NCBI GenBank assembly: GCA_964474045.1
Contig: CAYYRC010000009.1
Location: 42,672-106,671 of the forward strand
DNA length: 64,000 nt
DNA from: JACJWR01 sp964474045
GTDB lineage: Bacteria > Actinomycetota > Actinomycetes > S36-B12 > UBA10799
Reading direction: 5' to 3'
Under the pieces are notes generated by a model. The model was not told where the DNA came from, made no database searches, and saw nothing but the letters and a program-made list of their open reading frames with translations. Within the stretch, counting starts at the first letter, position 1, and each line of letters begins with the position of its first letter. Made by a program: the position numbers and the translations under genes. Below are positions 9,377-16,991 of the stretch, one piece after another.

Positions 9377-9382
9377 AGGCTA
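9377..9382 (-). promoter_or_regulatory. -10 element of dapA (leaderless arrangement)
   Basis: TAGCCT on the minus strand is followed by 7 nt and the dapA ATG. No Shine-Dalgarno sequence intervenes. Inferred from spacing; no clear -35 element. Confidence 0.5.
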
Positions 9383-9440
9383 CCTGTGCGCGCTCACGGC
9401 GCCGCGCATCATCGCCGCCCGTGGCGCCTGGAGGGCGGCG

Positions 9441-9540
9441 GGCGCGTGGCTGGCGGGTGCCTGGCGCGTGGCTGGCGGGTGCCTGGCGCGTGGCTGGCGG
9501 GCGCCCCTGGCGCGTGGCTGGCGGGTGCCTGGCGCGTGGC
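9441..9540. repeat. 22-bp tandem minisatellite, about 4.5 copies
   Basis: Unit GGCGCGTGGCTGGCGGGTGCCT starts at 9441, 9463, 9485, 9509 and (partial) 9531. Copies 1, 2 and 4 are identical. Copy 3 ends GCGCCCCT, a 2-nt length variant. The array fills most of the gap between thyX (stop at 9561) and the dapA promoter, so it lies in the 3' untranslated part of thyX. Near-perfect copies suggest recent slippage and possible strain-to-strain length variation. Confidence 0.9.
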
Positions 9541-9560
9541 CGTATCCGGTCCGTGGGGGC

Positions 9561-10289
9561 CTACGGCTGCACCCGGCCGTGGGCTTCGAACGCGGCGTGC
9601 GTGAGCGGCATGAGCCGCGCCCACTCGGCCTCCATCTGCTCGGCGACCATCTCGATCTCGCGCTGCGGGAACGAGGGGTTGCGCGAGGACTCGCGGGCGG
9701 TTCGCAGCGACAGGAAGTTCATCAGGGCCCGGGCGTTCATTGTCACGTACATGGACGAGTAGGTCCCGACGGGGAGCACGACGCGCGCGACCTCGCGCGC
9801 GACTCCCGCAGCCAGCATCTGCTGGTAGGCCTCGTAGGCCTGGGTGCAGGACTGCTTGACCGCCTCGGTCACCAGTTGGTGCTGCTCCGGGGTGCCGTCG
9901 ACGAACTCGTAATGACCCGGCTTGCCCTGCTGGACCAGCTTTCGCTCGGGTCCCGGTACGTAGAAGACGGGGCGCAGCTCTCGATAGCGGCCGGACTCCT
10001 CGTTATACGAAGCGATTCGGTGGCGCATGAACTCCCTGAACACAAAGATCGGCGCCTGCACGAAGAACGTCATCGAGTTGTGCTCGAACGGCGAGCCGTG
10101 GCGGTCGCGCATGAGGTAGTTGATGAGACCCGCCGACCGCGAGGCGTCGGCCTCGACGTCGGCCAACGACTGCTCGCCCTTGGTCGACACCCGGGCCGCG
10201 AAGAGCACGTCGGCATCGCTGGCGGAGGCCTTGACCAGTTCCACGGTCATGTCGGAGCGGAACTCGATCGGTGCAGCGCTGTCAGCCAT
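9561..10289 (-). CDS. thyX: Flavin-dependent thymidylate synthase ThyX
   Basis: A 242-residue FAD-dependent enzyme that methylates dUMP to dTMP using methylene-tetrahydrofolate and NADPH. The ThyX signature RHR-x7-S is present as RHRIASYNEESGRY (R89 to R101). Other family features are the N-terminal TVELVKAS strand, SPFEHNSMTFFVQAPIFVFREF and MNARALMNFLSLR. ATG at 10289 is chosen because the protein begins there by family comparison and it lies 7 nt from a TAGGGT -10 hexamer. Longer in-frame extensions run into the palindromic repeat. Upstream of dapA and rnj, a common actinobacterial order. Confidence 0.95.
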   Translation of the reverse strand: MADSAAPIEFRSDMTVELVKASASDADVLFAARVSTKGEQSLADVEADASRSAGLINYLMRDRHGSPFEHNSMTFFVQAPIFVFREFMRHRIASYNEESGRYRELRPVFYVPGPERKLVQQGKPGHYEFVDGTPEQHQLVTEAVKQSCTQAYEAYQQMLAAGVAREVARVVLPVGTYSSMYVTMNARALMNFLSLRTARESSRNPSFPQREIEMVAEQMEAEWARLMPLTHAAFEAHGRVQP

Positions 10290-10296
10290 GTGCCAC

Positions 10297-10302
10297 ACCC
10301 TA
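10297..10302 (-). promoter_or_regulatory. -10 element of thyX (leaderless arrangement)
   Basis: TAGGGT on the minus strand, 7 nt before the thyX ATG with no Shine-Dalgarno between. It lies 46 bp from the left palindrome (10348-10420), whose occupancy could in principle affect it. Confidence 0.5.
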
Positions 10303-10347
10303 GGACCTGAGTCGTCCGCCAGCCCGCGAACCCCTCCCCCCCTCCCC

Positions 10348-10420
10348 CGCAACTGCAGGCCTTTGTCAGCCAAGGGTCGGCTTCGGAGCGCGATTCTGCT
10401 GACAAACGCCTGCACTTGCG
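10348..10420. repeat. Long palindromic repeat, left copy
   Basis: Two 23-nt arms, 10348-10370 and 10398-10420, pair at 21 of 23 positions around a 27-nt spacer. The left arm core is ACTGCAGGCCTTTGTCAGC. A pyrimidine tract (10331-10347) immediately precedes it. It lies between the divergent thyX and the AbiEi/DUF559 gene. The same arm sequence recurs at 11581-11649 on the other side of that gene. A transcription terminator is unlikely between two divergent promoters; an operator or element end fits better. Confidence 0.85.
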
Positions 10421-10486
10421 CATGGTGGCGGCGGCGATCGCCGACCCGCCCGATTCCGCGTCCGGTCGGAGCTGTCCACAATCCTC

Positions 10487-11545
10487 GTGGTGGGCCTTAC
10501 GCGTCTGTCGACGCCCGCGCAGCCTGGCGGGATGCCGAGCCTGCGTCGATGGACCCCGCCGGCCATCCCATTCCGCGCCGAACACGTGCCCGTCGGCCGA
10601 GAGTTCCTGCGCACCGCCGAACAACGAGGTGACGTCATGCGGCTGGCGCCGGGGGTGTACATCGCCGCGACCGCTGTCGGCACCGATGCCCGTCAACTCC
10701 ACCTGCTGCAGGCGCTCGCACGGCAGCTGCGCCACGAGAACCCCATCGCGGCAAGCCACGAGACGGCCGCGCTGCTGCACGGCCTCCCCCTGCGCAGCCT
10801 CAACGCCGTGCCGGTCCAGCCCCGGTTCACCCTGGATCCATCGCAGGGCAGCAACCGGCCGGGCACTCCTTCGATCCGCGTCGTACCGCTGCCGCCGGAA
10901 CACGTGGTGACCGTGACCCATGGTCAGCTTGAGGGCCTGCGGGCAACCGACCTGGAGCGCACCGCGCTGGACCTGGCATCGGAGGCGGATCTGCCATTCG
11001 CCCTCATGGCCCTGGACCATGCCGCGCGAACGATCGCGCTGCAGTCGTGCATCGAGCACGAGCTGCGTGGCGGCGACGTGAACTGCGCACTGCTCATGAA
11101 GGGCCGCCAGCGCATGGAGTCCCGCCATGCGAGCCTCAGCCGGCGCGGGCGGCGTCGCCGCCGAGAAGCGCTGGCGTTGGTCGACCCCCGCCACGAGTCG
11201 CCAGGTGAGTCCGCATCATGCGCCCGGATCTACCTGGCGGGCCTACCCGCCCCGGTGCCGCAGGCGCCCGTTGTGACTGGGATCGGTGTGTTCTACGGCG
11301 ACTGCTATTGGCCGGAGTTCGGCGTCGTCGGCGAGTGCGACGGCGCCCTCAAGTACGCGGGCGGGACAACAGGCGCGTCCCAGGCAGCTGCAGACGAGCG
11401 CCGACTGGCCGAGAAGGACCGCGAGAATGCCATCAGGCGCACGGGCCTGAAGGTGGTGCGATGGATGGCAGCGGAAGCGATGTACGCCCCCGATGCCTGG
11501 CTGGCCGAACTGGCAAGCGCACTACGCGCCGGGGGTTGGCGCTGA
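10487..11545 (+). CDS. AbiEi-like antitoxin domain plus DUF559/Vsr-fold endonuclease-like protein
   Basis: A 352-residue protein of a widespread but poorly understood actinobacterial family. The N-terminal ~70 residues resemble the winged-helix AbiEi antitoxin domain (LRTAEQRGDVMRLAPGVYIA, then ASHETAALLHGLPL). The C-terminal ~90 residues resemble DUF559/Vsr-like PD-(D/E)XK nucleases: D272 (YGDCYWPEFG), E283 and D285 (GECDGALKY), K289, then AEKDRENAIRRTGLKVVRWMAAE. All putative catalytic residues are intact. The start is uncertain: GTG at 10487 or ATG at 10532, neither with a good ribosome site. No AbiEii-type toxin gene is adjacent. Palindromic repeats flank it on both sides. Biological role unknown. 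Confidence 0.75.
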   Translation: MVGLTRLSTPAQPGGMPSLRRWTPPAIPFRAEHVPVGREFLRTAEQRGDVMRLAPGVYIAATAVGTDARQLHLLQALARQLRHENPIAASHETAALLHGLPLRSLNAVPVQPRFTLDPSQGSNRPGTPSIRVVPLPPEHVVTVTHGQLEGLRATDLERTALDLASEADLPFALMALDHAARTIALQSCIEHELRGGDVNCALLMKGRQRMESRHASLSRRGRRRRREALALVDPRHESPGESASCARIYLAGLPAPVPQAPVVTGIGVFYGDCYWPEFGVVGECDGALKYAGGTTGASQAAADERRLAEKDRENAIRRTGLKVVRWMAAEAMYAPDAWLAELASALRAGGWR

Positions 11546-11580
11546 GACCCAGCCCGCGCCAGGCCCCCCTTCTCTCCTCC

Positions 11581-11649
11581 AAACTGCAGGCCTTTGTCAG
11601 GCCAACAGAGCCGGTTGCCCTCGGCTTGCCTGACATAGGCCTGCAGTTT
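11581..11649. repeat. Long palindromic repeat, right copy
   Basis: Arms 11581-11602 and 11628-11649 (22 nt each) pair at 21 of 22 positions around a 25-nt spacer. The left arm begins AAACTGCAGGCCTTTGTCAG, nearly identical to the left arm of the copy at 10348-10420. It starts 36 nt after the stop of the AbiEi/DUF559 gene and is also preceded by a pyrimidine-rich run (11564-11580). The spacer sequences of the two copies are unrelated. It could act as a terminator here, but the shared sequence argues for a repeat family. Confidence 0.85.
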
Positions 11650-11650
11650 C

Positions 11651-11721
11651 GGGTCGGGTGAGGTGGGGCGGAGATGGGGTGGGGTGGGGCGGAGGTGGGG
11701 TGGGGGTCGGGTGGGGGGGGG
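11651..11721 (+). repeat. G-rich tract with possible G-quadruplex potential
   Basis: About 70 nt of almost pure G with isolated T, C and A, containing many runs of three to nine G and an imperfect GGTGGGGCGGAG-type repeat. It sits between the right palindrome and the terminator hairpin of the SGNH gene. No coding signal. G-quadruplex formation is a prediction from the G-runs only. Confidence 0.6.
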
Positions 11722-11727
11722 AAACGG

Positions 11728-11763
11728 CGATGGGCGCCACCCCGGCCGGGGTGGCGCCCATCG
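11728..11763 (-). terminator. Perfect hairpin terminator of the SGNH-hydrolase gene
   Basis: A perfect 36-nt inverted repeat (arms CGATGGGCGCCACCCCGG and its complement) with essentially no loop, 16 nt past the stop codon of the minus-strand gene. There is no U tract, as often seen for actinobacterial terminators. It could also stop transcription from the convergent AbiEi/DUF559 gene. Confidence 0.7.
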
Positions 11764-11779
11764 CGAGTGGCACCGGGAG

Positions 11780-14700
11780 TTACCCGATCGGTGCCGAGAA
11801 GTAGCCCAGCACGTCCACGACAGCGTGGGCGCCCTGACCTGGGCTGAACAGGCTGATCTTGCTGCCGTCCGGGGTCACGTCCACGCCGAGCATGCTCGCG
11901 TTGGCGCGGTTGTGGCCGGCGGAGGGCCAGTTGATCAGAGATGCCTGCGGCGGCGTGTCACCGGTCGGGAAGGCCCGGAAGTGATCACGCGTGGTGCCGG
12001 CAACCTCGGTGAGGTTGAACGCGATCGCCTTCGCATTGGAAGGAATCACGTCCCACTCGTAGATGTTGCCGTTCTCATCGATCTCGTTCGAGATCACGGT
12101 GGCCTTTGCCGGGTGACTGACGATCCCAGCCTCGGGGCCGACACGGCTGTCGAACGTGCGGACAGGGTCGATCGGGAAGTAGCGCAGCCCCGAACCGTCC
12201 GTGACGAAGTAGCCCTGGATGTCGACCATCACCTTGGCCTCACGAGCACTGCCGCTGTAGATGACGACCTTGCCGTCATCGCCAGGCCGCACTACCGAGG
12301 AGTTGGCGACGACGTCACCCTGGCCGAACCAGTTGAGTGCACTGGTCGGGGTCAGCGCGCCCGGCGTCGCCGAGTAGGGCTGCACCCGCAGGTGACCGGA
12401 AGCAGTGCCGTCCGCCTCGGTGAGGTTGTAGACCACGGCGTTCACCTTGGTCATGTCCACACCGGGGATCGGCGCACCGGTCTTGTCCTTGCCGAGGTCG
12501 ACGACGACGCCCGAGGCGACCGTGCCGTTACCCGGCTGGACGACCTGCTCGAAGGCCCGAACCGGGGCTGCGAGCGGGGTGAAGGTGCCCGTCACCGCCG
12601 GCGGCGGCGTGTCCTGCGGCTGGGGCTGCGGGCCGGACTGAACCAGCTTCACGGCCTCGTGCAACCGGTAGTAGCCGACCACATCGACGGTGAAGTTCGC
12701 CTGGCCCACGGCGCGCAACTTGAACTTGCCGTCGGCGACCGTCACGTTGATGCCGTTGGCGAGTCGCTCACCCTCGACCCAGTTCATCACCGAGGTGGCC
12801 TGCGGCAGGACATCTGGCGCATTGCCGGGGTAGAGCTCGGCGTGACCGGGCCCGTTGGGGTTGGCCATCGTCAGGTTGATCGCCAGCGCAGTCGCGTCGG
12901 CCGGCACCGGGTTGCCCGGCAGGTTCCGGACGTCGTAGGTGACCGTCTGCATGTTGAGCGGAGCATTGTCCACGAGCCTCAGCGGCTCGGGGAGCGTCGT
13001 GAGCTCCGAGCCGATCGGGCCAGGAGTGACCTCGAAGGGCGTTCCCGCACTGACGCCGCCAGACGTGCGCTCGCGCAGCTCCATGGAGAGCTTGACGTCG
13101 CCGGGCAGGTCGTCGATGTACAGCGGCGGCGTGGTGTCGCCGATGAGCTGCGTCCAGTCCTGAGCGACGCTCGCCGGTGCGACGATGCGGTACTCGTAGG
13201 AATCGACGCCGACTCCGCCCGTGTCACCCTCGGTGACGTCGAGCTCAGCCGAGTACTTGCCCGGGGTCACGGAGTTGATCGTGGGCGGCAGCGGCACGGG
13301 GGCCGGGGTGCCGGTCATGACATCCGAGACCGGACCGGAACCAACAGCGTTCACGGCACGCACGTAGATCTGGTAGATCGAGCCGTTGATGAACTCATTG
13401 AAGCCGCCGCCGATGTCCGGGCCCTGGGTCAGCAGCGCCGGTTGCTCGGGGTTGTCCGGGGTTCCGCTACCCGCGGGGACGTCGATCCAGTCGCCGTCCG
13501 GCGCGTCGGCCGCAAAGCCGTACTGGTACTTGGTGACGTGCGGGTTGCCCAGATCCGTCGGTGCCGTGAAGGAGAGCTTCAGAGCCTTGTCGGCGGACCC
13601 GACCGAGGTGATCGTCGGCTTGCCCGGCACCGTCTTGAAGGCGATGTCGTTGACCGAGGTCAGCTCCATCGCGGGCCGACCCTTGGCGTCCTGGCTCTTG
13701 TCGGCCTTCTGGGCGCAGGTGACGATCTTGTTGTCGCCCGCTGCCAGCGCGGCATCGTTGCAGGCAGCGAGTGCGCGCTGACCCCAGTAGTTGGGGTGCA
13801 GCGGGTTCTGGGTGCGGTCGTCGTTGCTGAGCTGGTCGCTCAGGATGACGGGTGTGGCCCACTCGCTCTTCTGGCCGTTGTAGCCCGCATTGGCCGGAGC
13901 CGGCGAGCCGATGGCGTACTCGGCTGTGGTGAGCGCGTTGCTGTGGGCCGGGTCGGCGGAGATGTGGTTGACCGTCTTCACGTTCCAGGGACCATCGACA
14001 ACGCCCCCCTCGCAGAGCTTGTGCCCGGCGAAGGCGTTCGTGTTGTCGACATAGGTCACCGGCGTCGTGCCCAGAGCACCCTTGGACTCCTCGATGGCAC
14101 CCTTCATCGCGCCTGAGAGGCGCGGGAAGACCGTGTCGTAGATCCACTTCAAGTCATCGTTGTACATGGCACAGCCGCCCTTGTTCTGACGGTCGTACCC
14201 GCTCTCCTTGAAAGCCGGCACCTCGGCAACGGGCATCGGCACCTGTTGGTAGACCAGCTTCCAGTCGGTGCGCGCATAGCCGGCGGCATCCATCGCGGTC
14301 ACGATGTTGGCCACAGCGCCCTTGATCTTGTTCTTGATCACCAGCATGGCCTCTGGCGTGACCTTGTTGATGTTGTCAGCCTTGGTGTGGCAGTGGTAGC
14401 CGAACCAGCCGAGCGTGAAGCCCTTGATGCAGCTCGAGGCGATGTCGGCGAAGCCGGCGTCGTTACCGCCGATCGACAGCGCGACGACCTTGACGCGCTT
14501 GGTCTTCGCGAAATCCTGGAGAAGTTGGGCCTGGCCGACGGTCCCACCCACGGGCTCGAAGTCGATCCCCGGCTTGACGTGGTTGCCGGATCCGACCTGC
14601 GAGTTCGTCGTGGCGCCGGAGCAGGCGAGGTTGGCCATCTTCAGACCGTTCGCGCCATCGTTGAGGCCGTTGGTGGCGCCCCAGTAGGAGCGGTGGCAGT

Positions 14701-15061
14701 AGCGGATGGTCTCCTCGGAGTTGATGTCCGCCCAGTCGGCCTTGTCGCCGTAGACGAGACCGGAGTACCCCCAGTTGGTCTTCGGCCCGATCGTCGTGCT
14801 GCGGGCGGCAACCTCCCAGTTGGTCCAGCTACCCGAGGGCGTGGCATCGGCGTAGCCGCGGTTCGAGGTGATGGCGCCTTCGCCGGAGATGTACGAGTCG
14901 CCGAGCGCGACCACGTACTGATCCCCGCCGGGGATCGCCTGGGGCGCGGGGTTCGGCGTTGCCTGTACCGGCAAGGCCGCCGCGCCGAGGGCGGCGGTGG
15001 CGGCGACGGCGGGAAGCCCTATCCATCGCACCCCCCGGCCCACTGACGAGCGTAATGACAT
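11780..15061 (-). CDS. Secreted multidomain SGNH-hydrolase-like surface protein
   Basis: A 1093-residue exported protein. ATG at 15061 has a strong GAGGAG ribosome site and a Sec signal peptide (AVAATAALGAAALPVQA, cleavage near residue 34). Residues ~45-450 form an SGNH/GDSL esterase-type domain: GDSYISGEG (S56), NLACSGA (G149), SIGGNDAGF (N200) and LHPNYWGQ (H422). Fibronectin-III-like modules follow (about 479-590 and 592-685). Three copies of a ~110-130-residue beta-rich module each end in V/I-x-G-Y-F/Y (about 690-798, 828-952, 958-1093). There is no LPXTG or C-terminal membrane anchor. Likely an extracellular or wall-associated esterase; its substrate is unknown. Confidence 0.8.
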   Translation of the reverse strand: MSLRSSVGRGVRWIGLPAVAATAALGAAALPVQATPNPAPQAIPGGDQYVVALGDSYISGEGAITSNRGYADATPSGSWTNWEVAARSTTIGPKTNWGYSGLVYGDKADWADINSEETIRYCHRSYWGATNGLNDGANGLKMANLACSGATTNSQVGSGNHVKPGIDFEPVGGTVGQAQLLQDFAKTKRVKVVALSIGGNDAGFADIASSCIKGFTLGWFGYHCHTKADNINKVTPEAMLVIKNKIKGAVANIVTAMDAAGYARTDWKLVYQQVPMPVAEVPAFKESGYDRQNKGGCAMYNDDLKWIYDTVFPRLSGAMKGAIEESKGALGTTPVTYVDNTNAFAGHKLCEGGVVDGPWNVKTVNHISADPAHSNALTTAEYAIGSPAPANAGYNGQKSEWATPVILSDQLSNDDRTQNPLHPNYWGQRALAACNDAALAAGDNKIVTCAQKADKSQDAKGRPAMELTSVNDIAFKTVPGKPTITSVGSADKALKLSFTAPTDLGNPHVTKYQYGFAADAPDGDWIDVPAGSGTPDNPEQPALLTQGPDIGGGFNEFINGSIYQIYVRAVNAVGSGPVSDVMTGTPAPVPLPPTINSVTPGKYSAELDVTEGDTGGVGVDSYEYRIVAPASVAQDWTQLIGDTTPPLYIDDLPGDVKLSMELRERTSGGVSAGTPFEVTPGPIGSELTTLPEPLRLVDNAPLNMQTVTYDVRNLPGNPVPADATALAINLTMANPNGPGHAELYPGNAPDVLPQATSVMNWVEGERLANGINVTVADGKFKLRAVGQANFTVDVVGYYRLHEAVKLVQSGPQPQPQDTPPPAVTGTFTPLAAPVRAFEQVVQPGNGTVASGVVVDLGKDKTGAPIPGVDMTKVNAVVYNLTEADGTASGHLRVQPYSATPGALTPTSALNWFGQGDVVANSSVVRPGDDGKVVIYSGSAREAKVMVDIQGYFVTDGSGLRYFPIDPVRTFDSRVGPEAGIVSHPAKATVISNEIDENGNIYEWDVIPSNAKAIAFNLTEVAGTTRDHFRAFPTGDTPPQASLINWPSAGHNRANASMLGVDVTPDGSKISLFSPGQGAHAVVDVLGYFSAPIG

Positions 15062-15145
15062 CGTGCTTCTCCTCTCCCCCGCACACGCAAGCACGTCTGC
15101 GGATCCAACCGTTGCGTCATAACAGCGACTACTGAAACGTAGCCG

Positions 15146-15176
15146 CCGGTTCCGACTCTTCTCCGACCGGAACCGG
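15146..15176. other. Inverted repeat between the SGNH gene and the flavoprotein gene
   Basis: Arms CCGGTTCCG (15146-15154) and CGGAACCGG (15168-15176) around a 13-nt loop, in the 231-nt gap. It is 116 nt past the flavoprotein stop and 85 nt before the SGNH start, so it could be a terminator of the former or an operator of the latter. Confidence 0.4.
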
Positions 15177-15292
15177 GAGAGGGCGTGAATTATCCAGTCG
15201 GACCTAGGGGTATCAACCGTTCGGAGGATTGCTTTACATCCCCCTGACGATTCCTTGAAGCAGGAGCCATAGTGCGCGGCTTCAGAGCGACC

Positions 15293-16921
15293 TCAGCCCA
15301 GCCCGAGCACACCCGGATTGAGGATTCCGGCGGGGTCGAGCTCGGCCTTGACGGCGCGCAGCACCCCCAGGCCCACGGGGCCGATCTCAGCCGGCAGCCA
15401 GGGGGCATGGTCCCTGCCGACGCCGTGGTGATGAGTGATGGTGGCGCCAGCCGCGACGATCGCGTCGGAGGCGGCCGCCTTGGCGCGGCGCCACTGTGCG
15501 GCAGGGTCGTCGGCCGCGGGCGCGACCACGGTGAAGTAGAGCGACGCCGACGAGTCGTAGACGTGCGAGATGTGCGACATCACCCAGGGCTCGCGGCCGT
15601 CCAGGCCGAGGGCGCCTGAGAGCGCCTCGCGCACCGACTGCCGCAGATCGAGCAGCCGCGACCATGTCGTAGCCGTCTCCAGGGTCTCGACCAGGTAGCC
15701 CGCGTCCATCAGGTCGTCGCGGAGCAGCGGACCGTCGAAGCGGTGCCGGCGCCACGCCTCGCCGACGGTCGGACCCAGCGAGACCCCACCATGGCGCCGG
15801 AGAATCCGCAGCGACGCCAGCCGGCGCGCCGCGACCGCCGCCCGATCGCCATCCCAGCCCAGGATCGCGAGGGCCGGTGAGTCGGAGACCCGGCGAACGC
15901 GCAAGTAGGCCTCCAACGCGTTGCCGACAGTCCCGCCAGGCCCGCTCATGGCCAACGTGGCCGCGGTCTCCTCCGGATCACTCAGCCGCATGACGTCGGC
16001 GGTGGCTCGGTTCTGGGCCAGCTCCCGGAAGGCTGCCACACCGCGCGCGTAGTCACTGAACAGCACGGCGGTGTAGGACGAGGTAGCCGGCAGCGGGCGC
16101 ACCCGCAGCGTCACACTGGTGATCACCCCGAAGGCGCCCTCGGAACCCACGATGAGCCCGCGAAGGTCGGGGCCGGCGGCGCTGCGCTCAACGTTGCCCG
16201 CTCGCATCGTGCCGCGCGGGGTGACGAGCTCGACAGACTCGATCATGTCGTCGCTGCGGCCGTAACCGGTGGACGACTGGCCCGCCGACCGCGTGGCGGC
16301 GTAGCCCCCGATGGTCGCTCGCTGCCACGACTGCGGGTAGTGGCCCAGCGTCAGACCGCGGGTGGCCAGGATCCGCTCCAGGTCGGGACCGATGATCCCG
16401 GGACCCACGGTGACGAGCATCGACTCGCCGTCGATGTCCAGCACGTCCGCCATGCGCCCGGTGTCCAGCGCGATAGTCGGCCGCTCGATGGCGCCGGCTC
16501 TGAGCCCGCCCACCACGGAGGTGCCACCGCCCCAGGTGACGACCGCGAGGCCCAACTCCTCGGCGACCCGAAGGACCGCGCCCACCTCTTCGGAACTGCC
16601 GGGCTGGACCACCGCGTCGGGAGCGGCGAGGGACCCGCTCCGACGTGCCACCAGGTCCAGATAGGACAGCCCGCCGGCCCGGCGGCGCCGGGCATCGTCG
16701 GACGTGTCGACGTGAGCCTCCCCGACGGCACTGGCCAGCGCGACGAGCTGCTCGGCGGACGCCCTCGACGGCGGGACCTCGACCGCGTCCCAGGCTGCGG
16801 CCGGCTGCGGGTTGCCGGGCCCCAGGTGGTCGGCCAGGAACTCCTCGGTGGCGGGGGACAGTCCCTCGCCCTTGCCCCGCCCCCACCGCGTCGGATCGAC
16901 GTCGAGCTCGAACTCTGCCAT
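15293..16921 (-). CDS. FAD-binding oxidase of the alkyldihydroxyacetonephosphate-synthase type
   Basis: A 542-residue flavoprotein with an FAD-binding type-2 (PCMH/VAO) domain: PSSEEVGAVLRVAEE, VTWGGGTSVVGGL (about 155-167) and TIGGYAATRSAGQSSTGYG. The C-terminal FAD-oxidase domain contains THHHGVGRDH, the histidine triplet typical of alkylglycerone-phosphate synthase relatives. ATG at 16921 has GAGG 4 nt upstream. It diverges from tetR-glpD; the same trio occurs in Mycobacterium tuberculosis as Rv2251-Rv2250c-glpD1. Bacterial members may oxidise a glycerol-phosphate-like or hydroxyacid substrate; ether-lipid synthesis is not established for them. Confidence 0.8.
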   Translation of the reverse strand: MAEFELDVDPTRWGRGKGEGLSPATEEFLADHLGPGNPQPAAAWDAVEVPPSRASAEQLVALASAVGEAHVDTSDDARRRRAGGLSYLDLVARRSGSLAAPDAVVQPGSSEEVGAVLRVAEELGLAVVTWGGGTSVVGGLRAGAIERPTIALDTGRMADVLDIDGESMLVTVGPGIIGPDLERILATRGLTLGHYPQSWQRATIGGYAATRSAGQSSTGYGRSDDMIESVELVTPRGTMRAGNVERSAAGPDLRGLIVGSEGAFGVITSVTLRVRPLPATSSYTAVLFSDYARGVAAFRELAQNRATADVMRLSDPEETAATLAMSGPGGTVGNALEAYLRVRRVSDSPALAILGWDGDRAAVAARRLASLRILRRHGGVSLGPTVGEAWRRHRFDGPLLRDDLMDAGYLVETLETATTWSRLLDLRQSVREALSGALGLDGREPWVMSHISHVYDSSASLYFTVVAPAADDPAAQWRRAKAAASDAIVAAGATITHHHGVGRDHAPWLPAEIGPVGLGVLRAVKAELDPAGILNPGVLGLG

Positions 16922-16954
16922 GTGTCCTCGATTCAGCATTGGCCCCGGAAGGTG

Positions 16955-16991
16955 CTGTTACTATGTTACACATGGCGTCTCTGCGTAACAG
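16955..16991. promoter_or_regulatory. Probable TetR operator and promoter, divergent flavoprotein / tetR-glpD
   Basis: CTGTTAC (16955-16961) and GTAACAG (16985-16991) are perfect inverted 7-mers. A third related half-site, GTTACA, lies at 16965-16970. They flank the tetR start codon. TACTAT (16959-16964) is a good -10 hexamer 7 nt before the ATG at 16972. Autoregulation by the adjacent TetR protein is inferred from position and symmetry. Confidence 0.5.

Noticed and set aside
10348..10420. Left palindrome as a simple thyX or nuclease-gene terminator
   Set aside because: It lies upstream of both divergent genes, so no transcript of either gene ends there; the shared arm sequence with 11581-11649 also argues against a generic terminator.
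11663..14116. An 817-residue plus-strand frame antisense to the SGNH protein
   Set aside because: Composition (Arg/Val/Asp/His-rich, no domain) and exact overlap with the SGNH gene mark it as a shadow.
16645..16971. N-terminal extension of the TetR protein up to 16645
   Set aside because: The extra residues are Pro/Arg-rich, lie antisense to the flavoprotein gene and have no family similarity; the ATG at 16972 follows a -10 element.
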